This document shows, in pieces, positions 32,326-40,496 of a DNA stretch of 49,879 nt; the stretch's first letter is position 1, and every line of letters starts with the position of its first letter. The position numbers and the translations under genes were made by a program. This stretch comes from an uncultured Odoribacter sp. (GTDB taxonomy: Bacteria > Bacteroidota > Bacteroidia > Bacteroidales > Marinifilaceae). Under the pieces are notes generated by a model. The model worked only from the letters and a program-made list of their open reading frames with translations. It was not told where the DNA came from and ran no database searches. The stretch covers positions 1-49,879 of the forward strand of contig CALUKF010000018.1 of the NCBI GenBank assembly GCA_944321145.1, read 5' to 3'.

Positions 32326-34293
32326 ATGCAATTCAACCACAAATACCCGTTCCTTTACCTCCTGGCGGCATTGGCAGGCGGGATTCTGTGCGGGGCGTAT
32401 TTCACCCTGCCGCTGTGGGTAGTGGCAGCGACAAGCGCAGGGATTGCAGGCGGCATCCTCCTCGCCCGGACGAAAAACCCCAGGCTGCAGCATTTCGCAT
32501 GGGCAGGAACAGACATTCTCCTGCTCGCCACAATCTTCTACATCGGCAACACCACCTCCCGCCACACGCCGCAAACGTATGAGCCGGAGAGCGTCTATTG
32601 GTTGGAGGCGCGTTGCGAGGAAGAACTGAACGGCAACAACTACATCCTTTCCGCCAACGGCGACCGCTTTTACCTCAGCCGATTCTACATCGACACCACC
32701 TACCATGCCGGCGATTCCCTCTCTTTCTACACCCGCATCCTGCCCTTCCGCCACAACGCCAACCCCTACGAATTCAGCTACGCCCGCTACATGGAACAGC
32801 AGGGCGTCCACCACCGCCTCCGCCCCCTCTCGCCGCCGGAACCGACAGGGGAATCGCACACCGTGGCGTCCTTCTTCAACGCCCAGCGGGCAAAACTGCT
32901 GGAAAAAACCATGCGCCTCACGGACGACACCACCTGCATCCGCCTGGTCAACGCCCTGTGCCTGGGCTACCGCAACGACATGCAGAAAGAACTGAACGAC
33001 TTGTTCATCCGGACGGGCACCGTCCACCTGCTCTCGGTCTCCGGCTTGCACGTCGGCGCCATCTTCGGGCTGCTGCTCTTCATCTTCCGCCGCCTGCGGC
33101 TTTCCCGCCAGGCTGCCATGCTGCTCGCCCTGCCCCTGCTCTGGGGCTACGCCTGCCTCACGGGATTAGACCCCGCCGTCGTGCGGGCTGCCACCATCCT
33201 CTCCTTCTATGCCGTCAGCCGGATGCTGTGCCGGACGTACAACCCCGTCAACATCCTCTCGGCATCCGCCGTGCTGACCCTCCTGGCAGAACCCTCTGCC
33301 CTCTACTCGCTCAGCTTCCTCCTGTCCTACAGCGCATACGGAGGCATCATGCTCCTCTACCCCTACCTGTTCCGCCTGCCGGGCAAACTCCCCAAAATCC
33401 CGTCCCAAATATACGCCTGCATCTGCCTGACCCTCGCCGCCCAAATCCCCACATTGCCGATATGCGCCTACTATTTCCACACGCTGAACGCCAACGGCTT
33501 CCTTGCCAACCTCATCGCCGTGCCGCTGTCCACGCTGCTGCTATACGCCGCAGCCGCCTGCCTCGCGCTGCCTGCCGCCGTGGGGCAAATCCTGATGCCG
33601 GCGTGCGAAATCCTGAGCCGTGCCCTGACCGGCAGCCTCCAAGCCCTCGCCCCCTACATCGTCAACCTCAAAGACCTCTACCCGACCGCCCTCTCCGTGG
33701 CGCTCATCTACGGCATGATTTTCTGCTTCGGCTACTACCTGCTCAAACACAAATCCCGCTACCTGCAAGCGACGGCAGGGCTGGCATGCCTGCTGCTCAT
33801 TGCCACGGTGCTTGCCAACCGCCACACTTCCAGCCGCCGGGAAATAGTCATATTCCACCATCACCGGCAATCCGCCATCGCGCTCAACTACAACGGCTTC
33901 TGCCTCCCGCTCAAAAGCCCCTCGGACAGCCTGCTGCGCTCCGCCCCCTACGTCCTGCGCAACAAACTGCAAATGCTCCCCGCTGGCACAGGAAGCGTCG
34001 CCGACGGATTCAGCTGGCAGCCGCCCCGGCTCTGCCTGCCGCATGACACCCTGCTGATTGCAGCCCCCGGCACCCCCGCCCCGGCATCGGCAGGCATCCT
34101 GATTGTCACAGGCAACCTGTACCCCCGCCAACTCTTCGGCGACGGCTTCCGCCGCCCCTATCCCCGCCAAATCATCCTCGACGGCTCCAACCACACCTAC
34201 TGCAGCCGTGCATGGGAAAAATTCTGCGCCCGCCACCGCCTTGCCCTCCTGCACACTGCCGAAGAAGGCGCAATATATTTGCCAATAAAATGA
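32326..34293 (+). CDS. comEC: ComEC/Rec2 family DNA-uptake channel protein
   Basis: A 655-residue polytopic membrane protein. An N-terminal DUF4131-type domain has two membrane segments (1-70) and a small beta domain, and the ComEC competence core follows with the hallmark TGTVHLLSVSGLHVG near residues 230-244. Further core features are about ten membrane segments, AVVRAATILSFYAVS and a long C-terminal tail. ComEC carries single-stranded DNA across the inner membrane. The metallo-beta-lactamase-like nuclease domain of longer ComEC forms is absent (no HxHxDH), as is common in Bacteroidota. The coding strand is extremely C-rich and G-poor. No RBS is visible; the start ATG fits the first membrane helix. 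Confidence 0.93.
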   Translation: MQFNHKYPFLYLLAALAGGILCGAYFTLPLWVVAATSAGIAGGILLARTKNPRLQHFAWAGTDILLLATIFYIGNTTSRHTPQTYEPESVYWLEARCEEELNGNNYILSANGDRFYLSRFYIDTTYHAGDSLSFYTRILPFRHNANPYEFSYARYMEQQGVHHRLRPLSPPEPTGESHTVASFFNAQRAKLLEKTMRLTDDTTCIRLVNALCLGYRNDMQKELNDLFIRTGTVHLLSVSGLHVGAIFGLLLFIFRRLRLSRQAAMLLALPLLWGYACLTGLDPAVVRAATILSFYAVSRMLCRTYNPVNILSASAVLTLLAEPSALYSLSFLLSYSAYGGIMLLYPYLFRLPGKLPKIPSQIYACICLTLAAQIPTLPICAYYFHTLNANGFLANLIAVPLSTLLLYAAAACLALPAAVGQILMPACEILSRALTGSLQALAPYIVNLKDLYPTALSVALIYGMIFCFGYYLLKHKSRYLQATAGLACLLLIATVLANRHTSSRREIVIFHHHRQSAIALNYNGFCLPLKSPSDSLLRSAPYVLRNKLQMLPAGTGSVADGFSWQPPRLCLPHDTLLIAAPGTPAPASAGILIVTGNLYPRQLFGDGFRRPYPRQIILDGSNHTYCSRAWEKFCARHRLALLHTAEEGAIYLPIK

Positions 34294-34324
34294 CACATTT
34301 AACCACAAGATAGTTTTATTTTAC

Positions 34325-34332
34325 TATATTTG
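34325..34332 (+). promoter_or_regulatory. Promoter -7 box for trkA-trkH
   Basis: TATATTTG, a full TAnnTTTG match, 26 bases upstream of the trkA start. The upstream TTG element is not clear. Confidence 0.5.
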
Positions 34333-34358
34333 CCCCCATAAACATAGAGAGCAAAATT

Positions 34359-35699
34359 ATGAACATCGTTATTGCCGGAGCAGGCTCAGTAGGCACGCAC
34401 TTAGCCAAAATGCTAAGCCGCCAAGAACACAACATCATGCTGATTGACACCGACGAAGAAAAGTTGGCAGAACTGGAAAGCCAACTCGACATCCTTTCCA
34501 CCGTCGCGTCCTGCACCTCCATCGGGGCACTGAAAGACGCCGAAGTGGACAAATGCGACCTCTTCATTGCCGTCAACCCGCAAGAAGACCAAAACATCAA
34601 CTCCGCCATCCTCGCGAAAAAATTAGGCGCCAAACGCACCATCGCGCGCGTAAACAACAGCGAATACCTGGAAACGGAAAACGCCGAATACCTGCGCTCC
34701 ATCGGCATCGACTCGCTCATCTACCCCGAACGCCTGGCGGCAGAAGAAATCGTCGCCTCCCTGAAACTCGCCGGCACCCGACAAATGCACAACTTCTCCG
34801 ACGGGCGCCTCCAGCTCCTGGGCATCAAACTATGGGAAAACGCCCCCATCCTCAACCACACGCTAATCAAAATGGCGGCAACCTACGGAGCCGACCACTT
34901 CCGCATCGTCGCCATCAAGCGCCACAACCAAACCATCATCCCACGGGGTAACGACGAACTAAAATACGGCGACCTCATCTTCGTGGTCACCCGCCCCGAC
35001 TTCATACCCAAAGTATTCTTCCTCTGCGGGAAAGAACCCTACGAAATCAAAAACATCGTCATCGTCGGAGCCTCCCGCATCGGCGTCAAGACAGCCTCCC
35101 TGCTGGAAAAAAACTACAACGTCAAAATCATCGAAAAAGACCGCGAAAAGTGCATCCAGCTCACCGACAAACTGAAATCCACCCTCATCATCAACGGCGA
35201 CGGCAGAGACCTCGACCTCCTCCGCGAAGAAGGCATCCAGAACATCGACGCCTTCATCAGCGTCACAGGCTCCTCCGAGACAAACATCCTCTCCTGCCTC
35301 CTCGCCAAAAAAATGGGAGTCAAAAAAAGCGTCGCCGAAGTCGAAAACATCGACTACATCGACCTCGCCGAAAACATCGGCATCGGCAGCCTCATCAACA
35401 CCAAACTCATCGCCGCCTCCCACATCTACCGCTACACCATGAAAGTAGACATCAAACACCTCAAATTCCTCACCTTCTCCGAGGCCGAAGTCTTCGAACT
35501 CGAAGCCCGCCCCGGCTCCAAAATCACCCGCTACCCCATCAAAGACATCGGCTTCCCGCGCGACGCCACCATCGGCGGCATCTTCCGGGGAAACGAAACC
35601 ATCATCGCCACCGGCGACGTACAAATCCAGGCAGGCGACAACGTAGTCATCTTCTGCCTCCAAAACACAGTCAAACGAGTTGTCAAATACTTCCAATAA
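34359..35699 (+). CDS. trkA: Trk potassium uptake regulatory protein TrkA
   Basis: A 446-residue cytoplasmic protein with two RCK units, each with a Rossmann NAD-binding start (VIAGAGSVGTHLAKML at residue 3; VIVGASRIGVKTASLL near 233) and a TrkA-C domain (for example GRLQLLGIKLWENAPI; AEVFELEARPGSKITRYPIKD). It binds NAD/NADH and ATP and gates the TrkH potassium channel. Followed by trkH after 12 bases. Confidence 0.96.
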   Translation: MNIVIAGAGSVGTHLAKMLSRQEHNIMLIDTDEEKLAELESQLDILSTVASCTSIGALKDAEVDKCDLFIAVNPQEDQNINSAILAKKLGAKRTIARVNNSEYLETENAEYLRSIGIDSLIYPERLAAEEIVASLKLAGTRQMHNFSDGRLQLLGIKLWENAPILNHTLIKMAATYGADHFRIVAIKRHNQTIIPRGNDELKYGDLIFVVTRPDFIPKVFFLCGKEPYEIKNIVIVGASRIGVKTASLLEKNYNVKIIEKDREKCIQLTDKLKSTLIINGDGRDLDLLREEGIQNIDAFISVTGSSETNILSCLLAKKMGVKKSVAEVENIDYIDLAENIGIGSLINTKLIAASHIYRYTMKVDIKHLKFLTFSEAEVFELEARPGSKITRYPIKDIGFPRDATIGGIFRGNETIIATGDVQIQAGDNVVIFCLQNTVKRVVKYFQ

Positions 35700-35711
35700 C
35701 ACCCAAACGAC

Positions 35712-37160
35712 ATGATAAACTTCCGCTTTATCACCCACCTCATGGGCAGGCTCCTCCTCATCGAAACCGGCTTCCTCCTCATCTGCCTCTGCGTCGCCCT
35801 CTTCTACCAAGAACCCGACTGGACGGCATTCGCCTACACCGCAGGCATCACCCTCCTCGCCAGCCTCGCCATCACCACCTTCGTCAAACCCCGCGACCGC
35901 ATCCTCGCCAAAAAAGACGGCTACTTCACCGTCACCCTCGTCTGGATCATATTCTCCCTCTTCGGCAGCCTCCCATACATCCTCGGCGGCACACTCCCGC
36001 GCTTCACCGACGCCTTCTTCGAAACCATATCCGGCTTCACCACCACCGGCGCATCCGTCATCACCAACGTCGAAATCGTCCCCCATGCCACCCTCTTCTG
36101 GCGAAGCCTCACCCACTGGCTCGGCGGCCTCGGCATCATCATGCTTTTCCTCGCCATCCTCCCCAGCCTCGGCATCGAAGGGCGCGACCTCTACGTCGCA
36201 GAAACCACCGGACCCGTCCACTCCAAAACCTCCTTCACCTTCACCGGCACAGCACGCAAACTCTGGGTCATCTACGTCGCCCTCACCGCCCTCCTCACCG
36301 TCCTCCTCTGCCTCGGCAAAATGGGGCTCTTCGACAGCATCTGCCACGCCATGTCCACCATGGGCACCGGCGGATTCTCCACCAAAAACACCAGCGTCGG
36401 CTACTGGGACTCCCCCTACATCCACTACATCCTCATCCTCTTCATGTTCATCGCCGGCACCAACTTCGGACTCGTCTACGCCGCCATCAAAGGACAATGG
36501 CGCAAACTATTCCAAGACAACGAATTCCGCCTCTACGCCGCCATCGCCCTCGGCGCCAGCCTCATCATCGCCACCGTCCTCTACATCGACGGCTGGGGCA
36601 GTGTCGAAAAAAGCTTCCGCGACGCCCTCTTCCAAGTCGTCACCATCATGTCCACCACAGGATTCGCCACCGCCGACTACCTCCTCTGGCCGCCCTTCCT
36701 CGGCATGATCATCTTCCTCCTCATCATCATCGGCGCATCCGCAGGCTCCACCGCCGGCGGGCTCAAAATCGTACGACTCCAACTCCTCTTCAAAAACTCC
36801 TTCGCCGAACTCAAACGCATCATCCACCCCAACGCCATCATCACCACCAAATACAACGGCAAAAGCGTCCACCCCGACATCATGACCGGCATCATGGGCT
36901 TCGCCATCCTCTACCTCATCCTCTTCCTCATCGGCAGCCTCCTCATGACCTTCCTCACCGAAGACATCACCACCGCCTGCAGCTCCGTAGCCACCTGCCT
37001 GAGCAACGTCGGCCCCGGCTTCGGGAGCATCGGCCCCATGTACAACTTCGCCCACCTCAACGAAGCCGCCAAAGCCTTCCTCTCCCTCCTCATGCTCATC
37101 GGCCGCCTCGAAATATTCACCGTCATGGTGCTCTTCACCAAATCCTTCTGGAAAAAATAA
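35712..37160 (+). CDS. trkH: Trk/Ktr-type potassium uptake channel TrkH
   Basis: A 482-residue potassium transporter with the four-fold pore repeats of the SKT family. Selectivity-filter-like segments are ISGFTTTGASV, STMGTGGFSTKN, STTGFATADY and SNVGPGFGSI, each with the conserved glycine. About ten membrane helices; the first is HLMGRLLLIETGFLLICLCVALFY. Works with TrkA from the same operon. The coding strand is extreme in C versus G. Confidence 0.96.
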   Translation: MINFRFITHLMGRLLLIETGFLLICLCVALFYQEPDWTAFAYTAGITLLASLAITTFVKPRDRILAKKDGYFTVTLVWIIFSLFGSLPYILGGTLPRFTDAFFETISGFTTTGASVITNVEIVPHATLFWRSLTHWLGGLGIIMLFLAILPSLGIEGRDLYVAETTGPVHSKTSFTFTGTARKLWVIYVALTALLTVLLCLGKMGLFDSICHAMSTMGTGGFSTKNTSVGYWDSPYIHYILILFMFIAGTNFGLVYAAIKGQWRKLFQDNEFRLYAAIALGASLIIATVLYIDGWGSVEKSFRDALFQVVTIMSTTGFATADYLLWPPFLGMIIFLLIIIGASAGSTAGGLKIVRLQLLFKNSFAELKRIIHPNAIITTKYNGKSVHPDIMTGIMGFAILYLILFLIGSLLMTFLTEDITTACSSVATCLSNVGPGFGSIGPMYNFAHLNEAAKAFLSLLMLIGRLEIFTVMVLFTKSFWKK

Positions 37161-37180
37161 CCCCGCCCCCTCCCGCACAA

Positions 37181-37216
37181 AAACGGGGCTGTGCCCTCAA
37201 AAACACAGCCCCGTTT
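37181..37216. terminator. Bidirectional terminator between trkH and Sua5/YrdC genes
   Basis: A 13-bp perfect stem (AAACGGGGCTGTG at 37181-37193, complement at 37204-37216) with A/T at both feet, so a T-tract exists in both directions. It lies between convergent genes (stops at 37160 and 37238). The same GGGGCTGTG arm occurs at 3290-3324. Confidence 0.85.
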
Positions 37217-37237
37217 CCCGGCAAGCCAACCGTCCCG

Positions 37238-37846
37238 CTACACCAACTCCCCCACCCCCTGCCGGATAATCTCCACCGGGTCAGCCGTACAATCCACCAC
37301 CGTCGAAGCCACATTCCTCCCGCTCCCCCCGTCAATCACCAAATCCACCAACTTCCCATACCGCTCATAAATCAACTCCGGGTCAGTCATATACTCCACC
37401 ACCTCGTCATCCGCCTTCACCGACGTCGTCAACAACGGCCCCCCCAACTCCTCCACCAACGCCCGCACAATATAATTGTCCGGCACACGGATGCCAATCG
37501 TCTTCCGCCGGTTCATCAACACATTCGGCAACCGGTTCGTCGCCGGCAACACAAACGTAAAAGGCCCCGGCAAATTATGCTTCATCAACTTAAACACCTC
37601 ATTGCTCACCTTCGCATACGCCGCAATATTCGACAAGTCCCGGCAAATCATCGAAAAACTCGCCTTCTCCGGCTTCACCCCCTTCAACTGGCACACCCGC
37701 TGCACAGCCTTCACCTGATTAATATCACACCCCATCGCATACACCGTATCCGTGGGATAAATAACCACCCCCCCGCCACGCAGGATATCCGCCGCCCGGC
37801 GGACATCCCGCTCATTCGGATTATCCTCAAAAAGCCTCAGATACAT
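37238..37846 (-). CDS. Sua5/YciO/YrdC family L-threonylcarbamoyladenylate synthase
   Basis: A 202-residue YrdC-domain protein that makes threonylcarbamoyl-AMP for the t6A37 tRNA modification. Motifs: GGGVVIYPTDTVYAMGCD, KGVKPEKASFSMICRDLSNI, PGPFTFVLPATNRLP, IGIRVPDN and GSGRNVASTVVDCT. Start chosen at the ATG at 37846; a GTG at 37858 overlaps the aldolase stop. No C-terminal Sua5 domain, so it is the short YrdC/TsaC form. Distal gene of a minus-strand unit with the aldolase. Confidence 0.93.
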   Translation of the reverse strand: MYLRLFEDNPNERDVRRAADILRGGGVVIYPTDTVYAMGCDINQVKAVQRVCQLKGVKPEKASFSMICRDLSNIAAYAKVSNEVFKLMKHNLPGPFTFVLPATNRLPNVLMNRRKTIGIRVPDNYIVRALVEELGGPLLTTSVKADDEVVEYMTDPELIYERYGKLVDLVIDGGSGRNVASTVVDCTADPVEIIRQGVGELV

Positions 37847-37854
37847 ACACCCCG

Positions 37855-38511
37855 TCACCCGTTCACCTTCCTATAATCCTCCAGGAACTTCGCCAAACCG
37901 ATATCCGTCAACGGATGATTCAACAACCCCTTAATAGCCGACAACGGGCAAGTTGCCACATCCGCCCCCGCCTCGATACACTGGATAATATGCTGCGTCG
38001 TCCGGATAGAAGCCGCCAACACCTGCGTCTGGAAACCATAATAACGATACATATCCACAATCTTCTCCACCAACTCAATCCCGTCGCTCGCCACATCATC
38101 CAGCCGCCCCACAAAAGGCGAAACATACGTCGCACCAGCCTTCGCAGCCAGCAACGCCTGACCCGGCGAAAACACCAACGTGCAATTCGTGCGGATGCCC
38201 TTCCCCGTAAAATACTTAATCGCCTTAATCCCGTCCGCGATACAAGGCACCTTCACCACAATATTCCGATGCAAGGCAGCCAGCTCCTCCCCCTCGCGCA
38301 CCATCCCCTCAAAATCCGTCGCAATCACCTCCGCGCTCACATCCCCCTCCACAATATTGCAAATCTCCACATAATGCTTCTTGCAATTCTCCACACCCTT
38401 GATGCCTTCCTTCGCCATCAGGGAAGGGTTCGTCGTCACCCCGTCCAAAACCCCCATATCATTCGCCTCGCGAATCTGTGCCAAATTGGCAGTATCAACA
38501 AAAAATTTCAT
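37855..38511 (-). CDS. fsa: Transaldolase-like fructose-6-phosphate aldolase
   Basis: A 218-residue class I aldolase of the FSA/TalC small transaldolase family, which transfers or cleaves dihydroxyacetone units of sugar phosphates in the cytoplasm. Motifs: FFVDTANLAQIREA, GVTTNPSLMAKEG, the Schiff-base Lys87 in NIVVKVPC, NCTLVFSPGQALLAAKAGATYVSPFVGRLDD and VLAASIRTTQHI. Such short forms in Bacteroidota often act as transaldolases; the substrate specificity cannot be told. Next to Sua5/YrdC on the same strand. The A/T-rich region at 38512-38616 holds a TATTTTTG box (38556-38563). Confidence 0.95.
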   Translation of the reverse strand: MKFFVDTANLAQIREANDMGVLDGVTTNPSLMAKEGIKGVENCKKHYVEICNIVEGDVSAEVIATDFEGMVREGEELAALHRNIVVKVPCIADGIKAIKYFTGKGIRTNCTLVFSPGQALLAAKAGATYVSPFVGRLDDVASDGIELVEKIVDMYRYYGFQTQVLAASIRTTQHIIQCIEAGADVATCPLSAIKGLLNHPLTDIGLAKFLEDYRKVNG

Positions 38512-38616
38512 ACCTACAATAATTTATATAATTCTAAACTACAAAATTCAAAAAACAAAAATAACAAATCCGCCGCAACAAACCGCCTTCCGTCCCGAAA
38601 AAAATCACCCCTCCCC

Positions 38617-39264
38617 TCACGGGCGGTAAAACGCCTCCAAAATATCCAACACAATCGGCTTCAGCCCGCTGAAGAAAAACTCCACCGCAATCACCATCAC
38701 AATCAGCCCCATCAGCCGCATCATCACATTATTCCCCGTCTCCCCCAACAACTTGATAATCCGCGACGACCCCCTCAAAATACAATACACCAGCACCAAC
38801 ACCAGCGCAATCGCCAACACCATCACCCCCCGCATCTCCCAATTCCCCGCATTATTCCACATCACAATCGCATTCGTAATCGTCCCCGGCCCGCACAACA
38901 TCGGGATCGCCAGCGGCGTCACCGAAATATCATTCACATAACTCCTCACCTCCGACTCCTTCACCTTCGTCTTCACCAGCCGCGCCTGCAACATATCCAT
39001 CCCCATAATCAGAAAAATAATCCCCCCCACAATCCGCAGGCTATTAATCGAAATCCCGAAAAAACGGAACAAAAAATCCCCCGACACCGCAAACCCCAAC
39101 ATAATCACAAACGACACAATCGTCGCCCGCAACGCCACCTTCTTCCGCCGCTCCGCGTCCAGCTCCATCGTCATCGTCATAAAAATAGGCATCGCCCCCA
39201 ACGGGTTCGTCAGCGTAAAAAACGACGTGAAACACAACAAACCGAAAGTCCACAACTCATTCAT
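38617..39264 (-). CDS. MarC family integral membrane protein
   Basis: A 215-residue membrane protein with six predicted helices and the family motifs LTNPLGAMPIFMTMT near the N-terminus and PLAIPMLCGPGTITNAIV in the second half. MarC was once linked to multiple antibiotic resistance, but the family function is unproven. Start chosen at the ATG at 39264; a TTG at 39270 is the alternative. Has its own consensus promoter (39324-39354). The coding strand is very G-rich, opposite to trkH, which points to strand-related skew rather than gene-related codon choice. Confidence 0.93.
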   Translation of the reverse strand: MNELWTFGLLCFTSFFTLTNPLGAMPIFMTMTMELDAERRKKVALRATIVSFVIMLGFAVSGDFLFRFFGISINSLRIVGGIIFLIMGMDMLQARLVKTKVKESEVRSYVNDISVTPLAIPMLCGPGTITNAIVMWNNAGNWEMRGVMVLAIALVLVLVYCILRGSSRIIKLLGETGNNVMMRLMGLIVMVIAVEFFFSGLKPIVLDILEAFYRP

Positions 39265-39323
39265 ATCCAAAACAATTTACTCTATTATCCCAACCCTCCC
39301 CCCTCCTTCTCCGTCCCACCCCG

Positions 39324-39354
39324 CAAAGATACACCATTCCCCCCACATATACAA
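39324..39354 (-). promoter_or_regulatory. Promoter of the MarC family gene
   Basis: Minus strand TTG (39354-39352), 20 bases, TATCTTTG (39331-39324), matching the Bacteroidota consensus. It lies right next to repeat copy B. Confidence 0.7.
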
Positions 39355-39363
39355 CACCATCCG

Positions 39364-39530
39364 CCCCCTATCTCCGCAGCATCCGGTAACTATCTCCGGT
39401 GTTCACCTATGGTTGACATAAGGTTGCCATAAGGCTGACATAAGCATTTGATACGCCAACTCCCTCCCAACCCAACGCCAACCCACTCCATAGCATGGAG
39501 ATACACTCCGGATACAGGGCAGATACCCTT
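39364..39530 (+). repeat. Intergenic repeat element, copy B
   Basis: Opposite-orientation relative of the element at 25847-26016. The block 39390-39460 matches 25981-25911 reversed at 63 of 71 bases. It has the same flanking TATCTCCG motifs, the same run of 11-mers (GGTTGACATAA, GGTTGCCATAA, GGCTGACATAA) and the inverted GGAGATA near 39498-39504. It lies between the start of the MarC gene and the end of the AraC gene, with no reading frame. The plus-strand GC skew changes sign across this element. Confidence 0.75.
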
Positions 39531-39547
39531 GGGATAAAGGGCAGGGG

Positions 39548-40365
39548 CTAACCCTTTTCACGGTATTCTTGGGGCGACATGCCGGTGTGGCGCTTGAAAT
39601 AGCGGGCAAAGAAAGAGGAATTGGGGAAGTTCAGGAGGTCGGAAAGCTGGGTGACGGTGAGGCGCGAGGATTTCAGGCGGGCTTTGGCTTCTTTGATGGT
39701 GAAGTCGGCAATCCAAAAGGAGGGGGTATGTCCCGTCGCCTGCTTGATGACGCGGGAAAGGTGCTTCGCCGAGAGGCAAAGGCACCCGGCGTAAAAGGAA
39801 AGGTCGCGACGGGAAAAGACGTGGGCATGGAGCAGTTGGAAGAATTGGTCGGCAATGTTCTCATGGAAGTCGCGATGGGCTTCAGGGGTTTGTGGAGGTA
39901 GATTTCATTGATTTCGGCAACCCAAATGAACAGGAGGGCTTGCATGATTTCGCGATAGGAGGCATGGGAGGAGCGCAAATGGTGGGCGGCGATGGCATCG
40001 TAGTGTTTCACCAGAAGGCGCCGCGCTTCCTTGCCAAGGAGCACGGCGGGCATAGCCTCGATTTTCTCTGAAAGCTGGGAACGCAGCAGAAAGGGGAAGG
40101 CGCTCAGGTATTCGAATTCAAATGCCAAGAGCCTGCATTTCAATCCTTCGGATGCTTTCATCTGCAAGAGGTGGTAGGGCAAAACGGTGAGGAGCAGCCC
40201 TTCGCGCAAGGCAAATTCCCGATGGTCAATCTCCACGGTGCCATGCCCTTGCATGACGAGCAGGAAGGTGACGCCGTTCAAGGCGTTCCGTCGGGGAGCC
40301 CCGGAGGGGAAGACGGCTTGGAGGTCTGCCCAAGAATCGGATATTTTAAAGAAAGGTTCTGCCAT
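39548..40365 (-). pseudogene. AraC family transcriptional regulator, frameshifted in a C run
   Basis: An AraC-type regulator (about 272 residues if restored) with an N-terminal cupin-like effector domain (VMQGHGTVEIDHREFALREGLLLTVLPYH) and a C-terminal double helix-turn-helix (HLSRVIKQATGHTPSFWI, then SDLLNFPNSSFFARYFKRHTGMSPQEYRE). The two parts are in different frames. The break is at 39885-39888, where AAACCCC on the coding strand needs one more C to read on. Start chosen at the ATG at 40365. A TACCTTTG box lies upstream (40383-40390). Divergent from the MFS exporter gene, which is the usual place for its regulator. Confidence 0.85.
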
Positions 40366-40496
40366 GTGCCTGTTTTCAGATGCAAAGGTAACTATTTTTC
40401 CGGAAAGCGGAAATGAGGACGAATCGCGCGCCAAAAAGGGCGAGTTTTTTTCGGTGAATATTGCGTACTTTGCGGCGCAATATAAATGACAAGAAT

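Noticed and set aside
34959-36497. A 512-codon very acidic open frame opposite trkA/trkH
   Set aside because: Antisense shadow, dominated by Asp, Glu, Gly and Val; produced by skewed composition.
35150-37876. A 908-codon open frame on the plus strand overlapping trkA, trkH and the Sua5/YrdC gene
   Set aside because: It is a shadow frame made of Arg, His and Pro codons, caused by the extreme C-rich composition. It shows no protein-like pattern and conflicts with three clear genes.
39390-39460. Short direct repeats (11-mers) considered as a CRISPR array
   Set aside because: The repeats are contiguous with no unique spacers and no cas genes are near.
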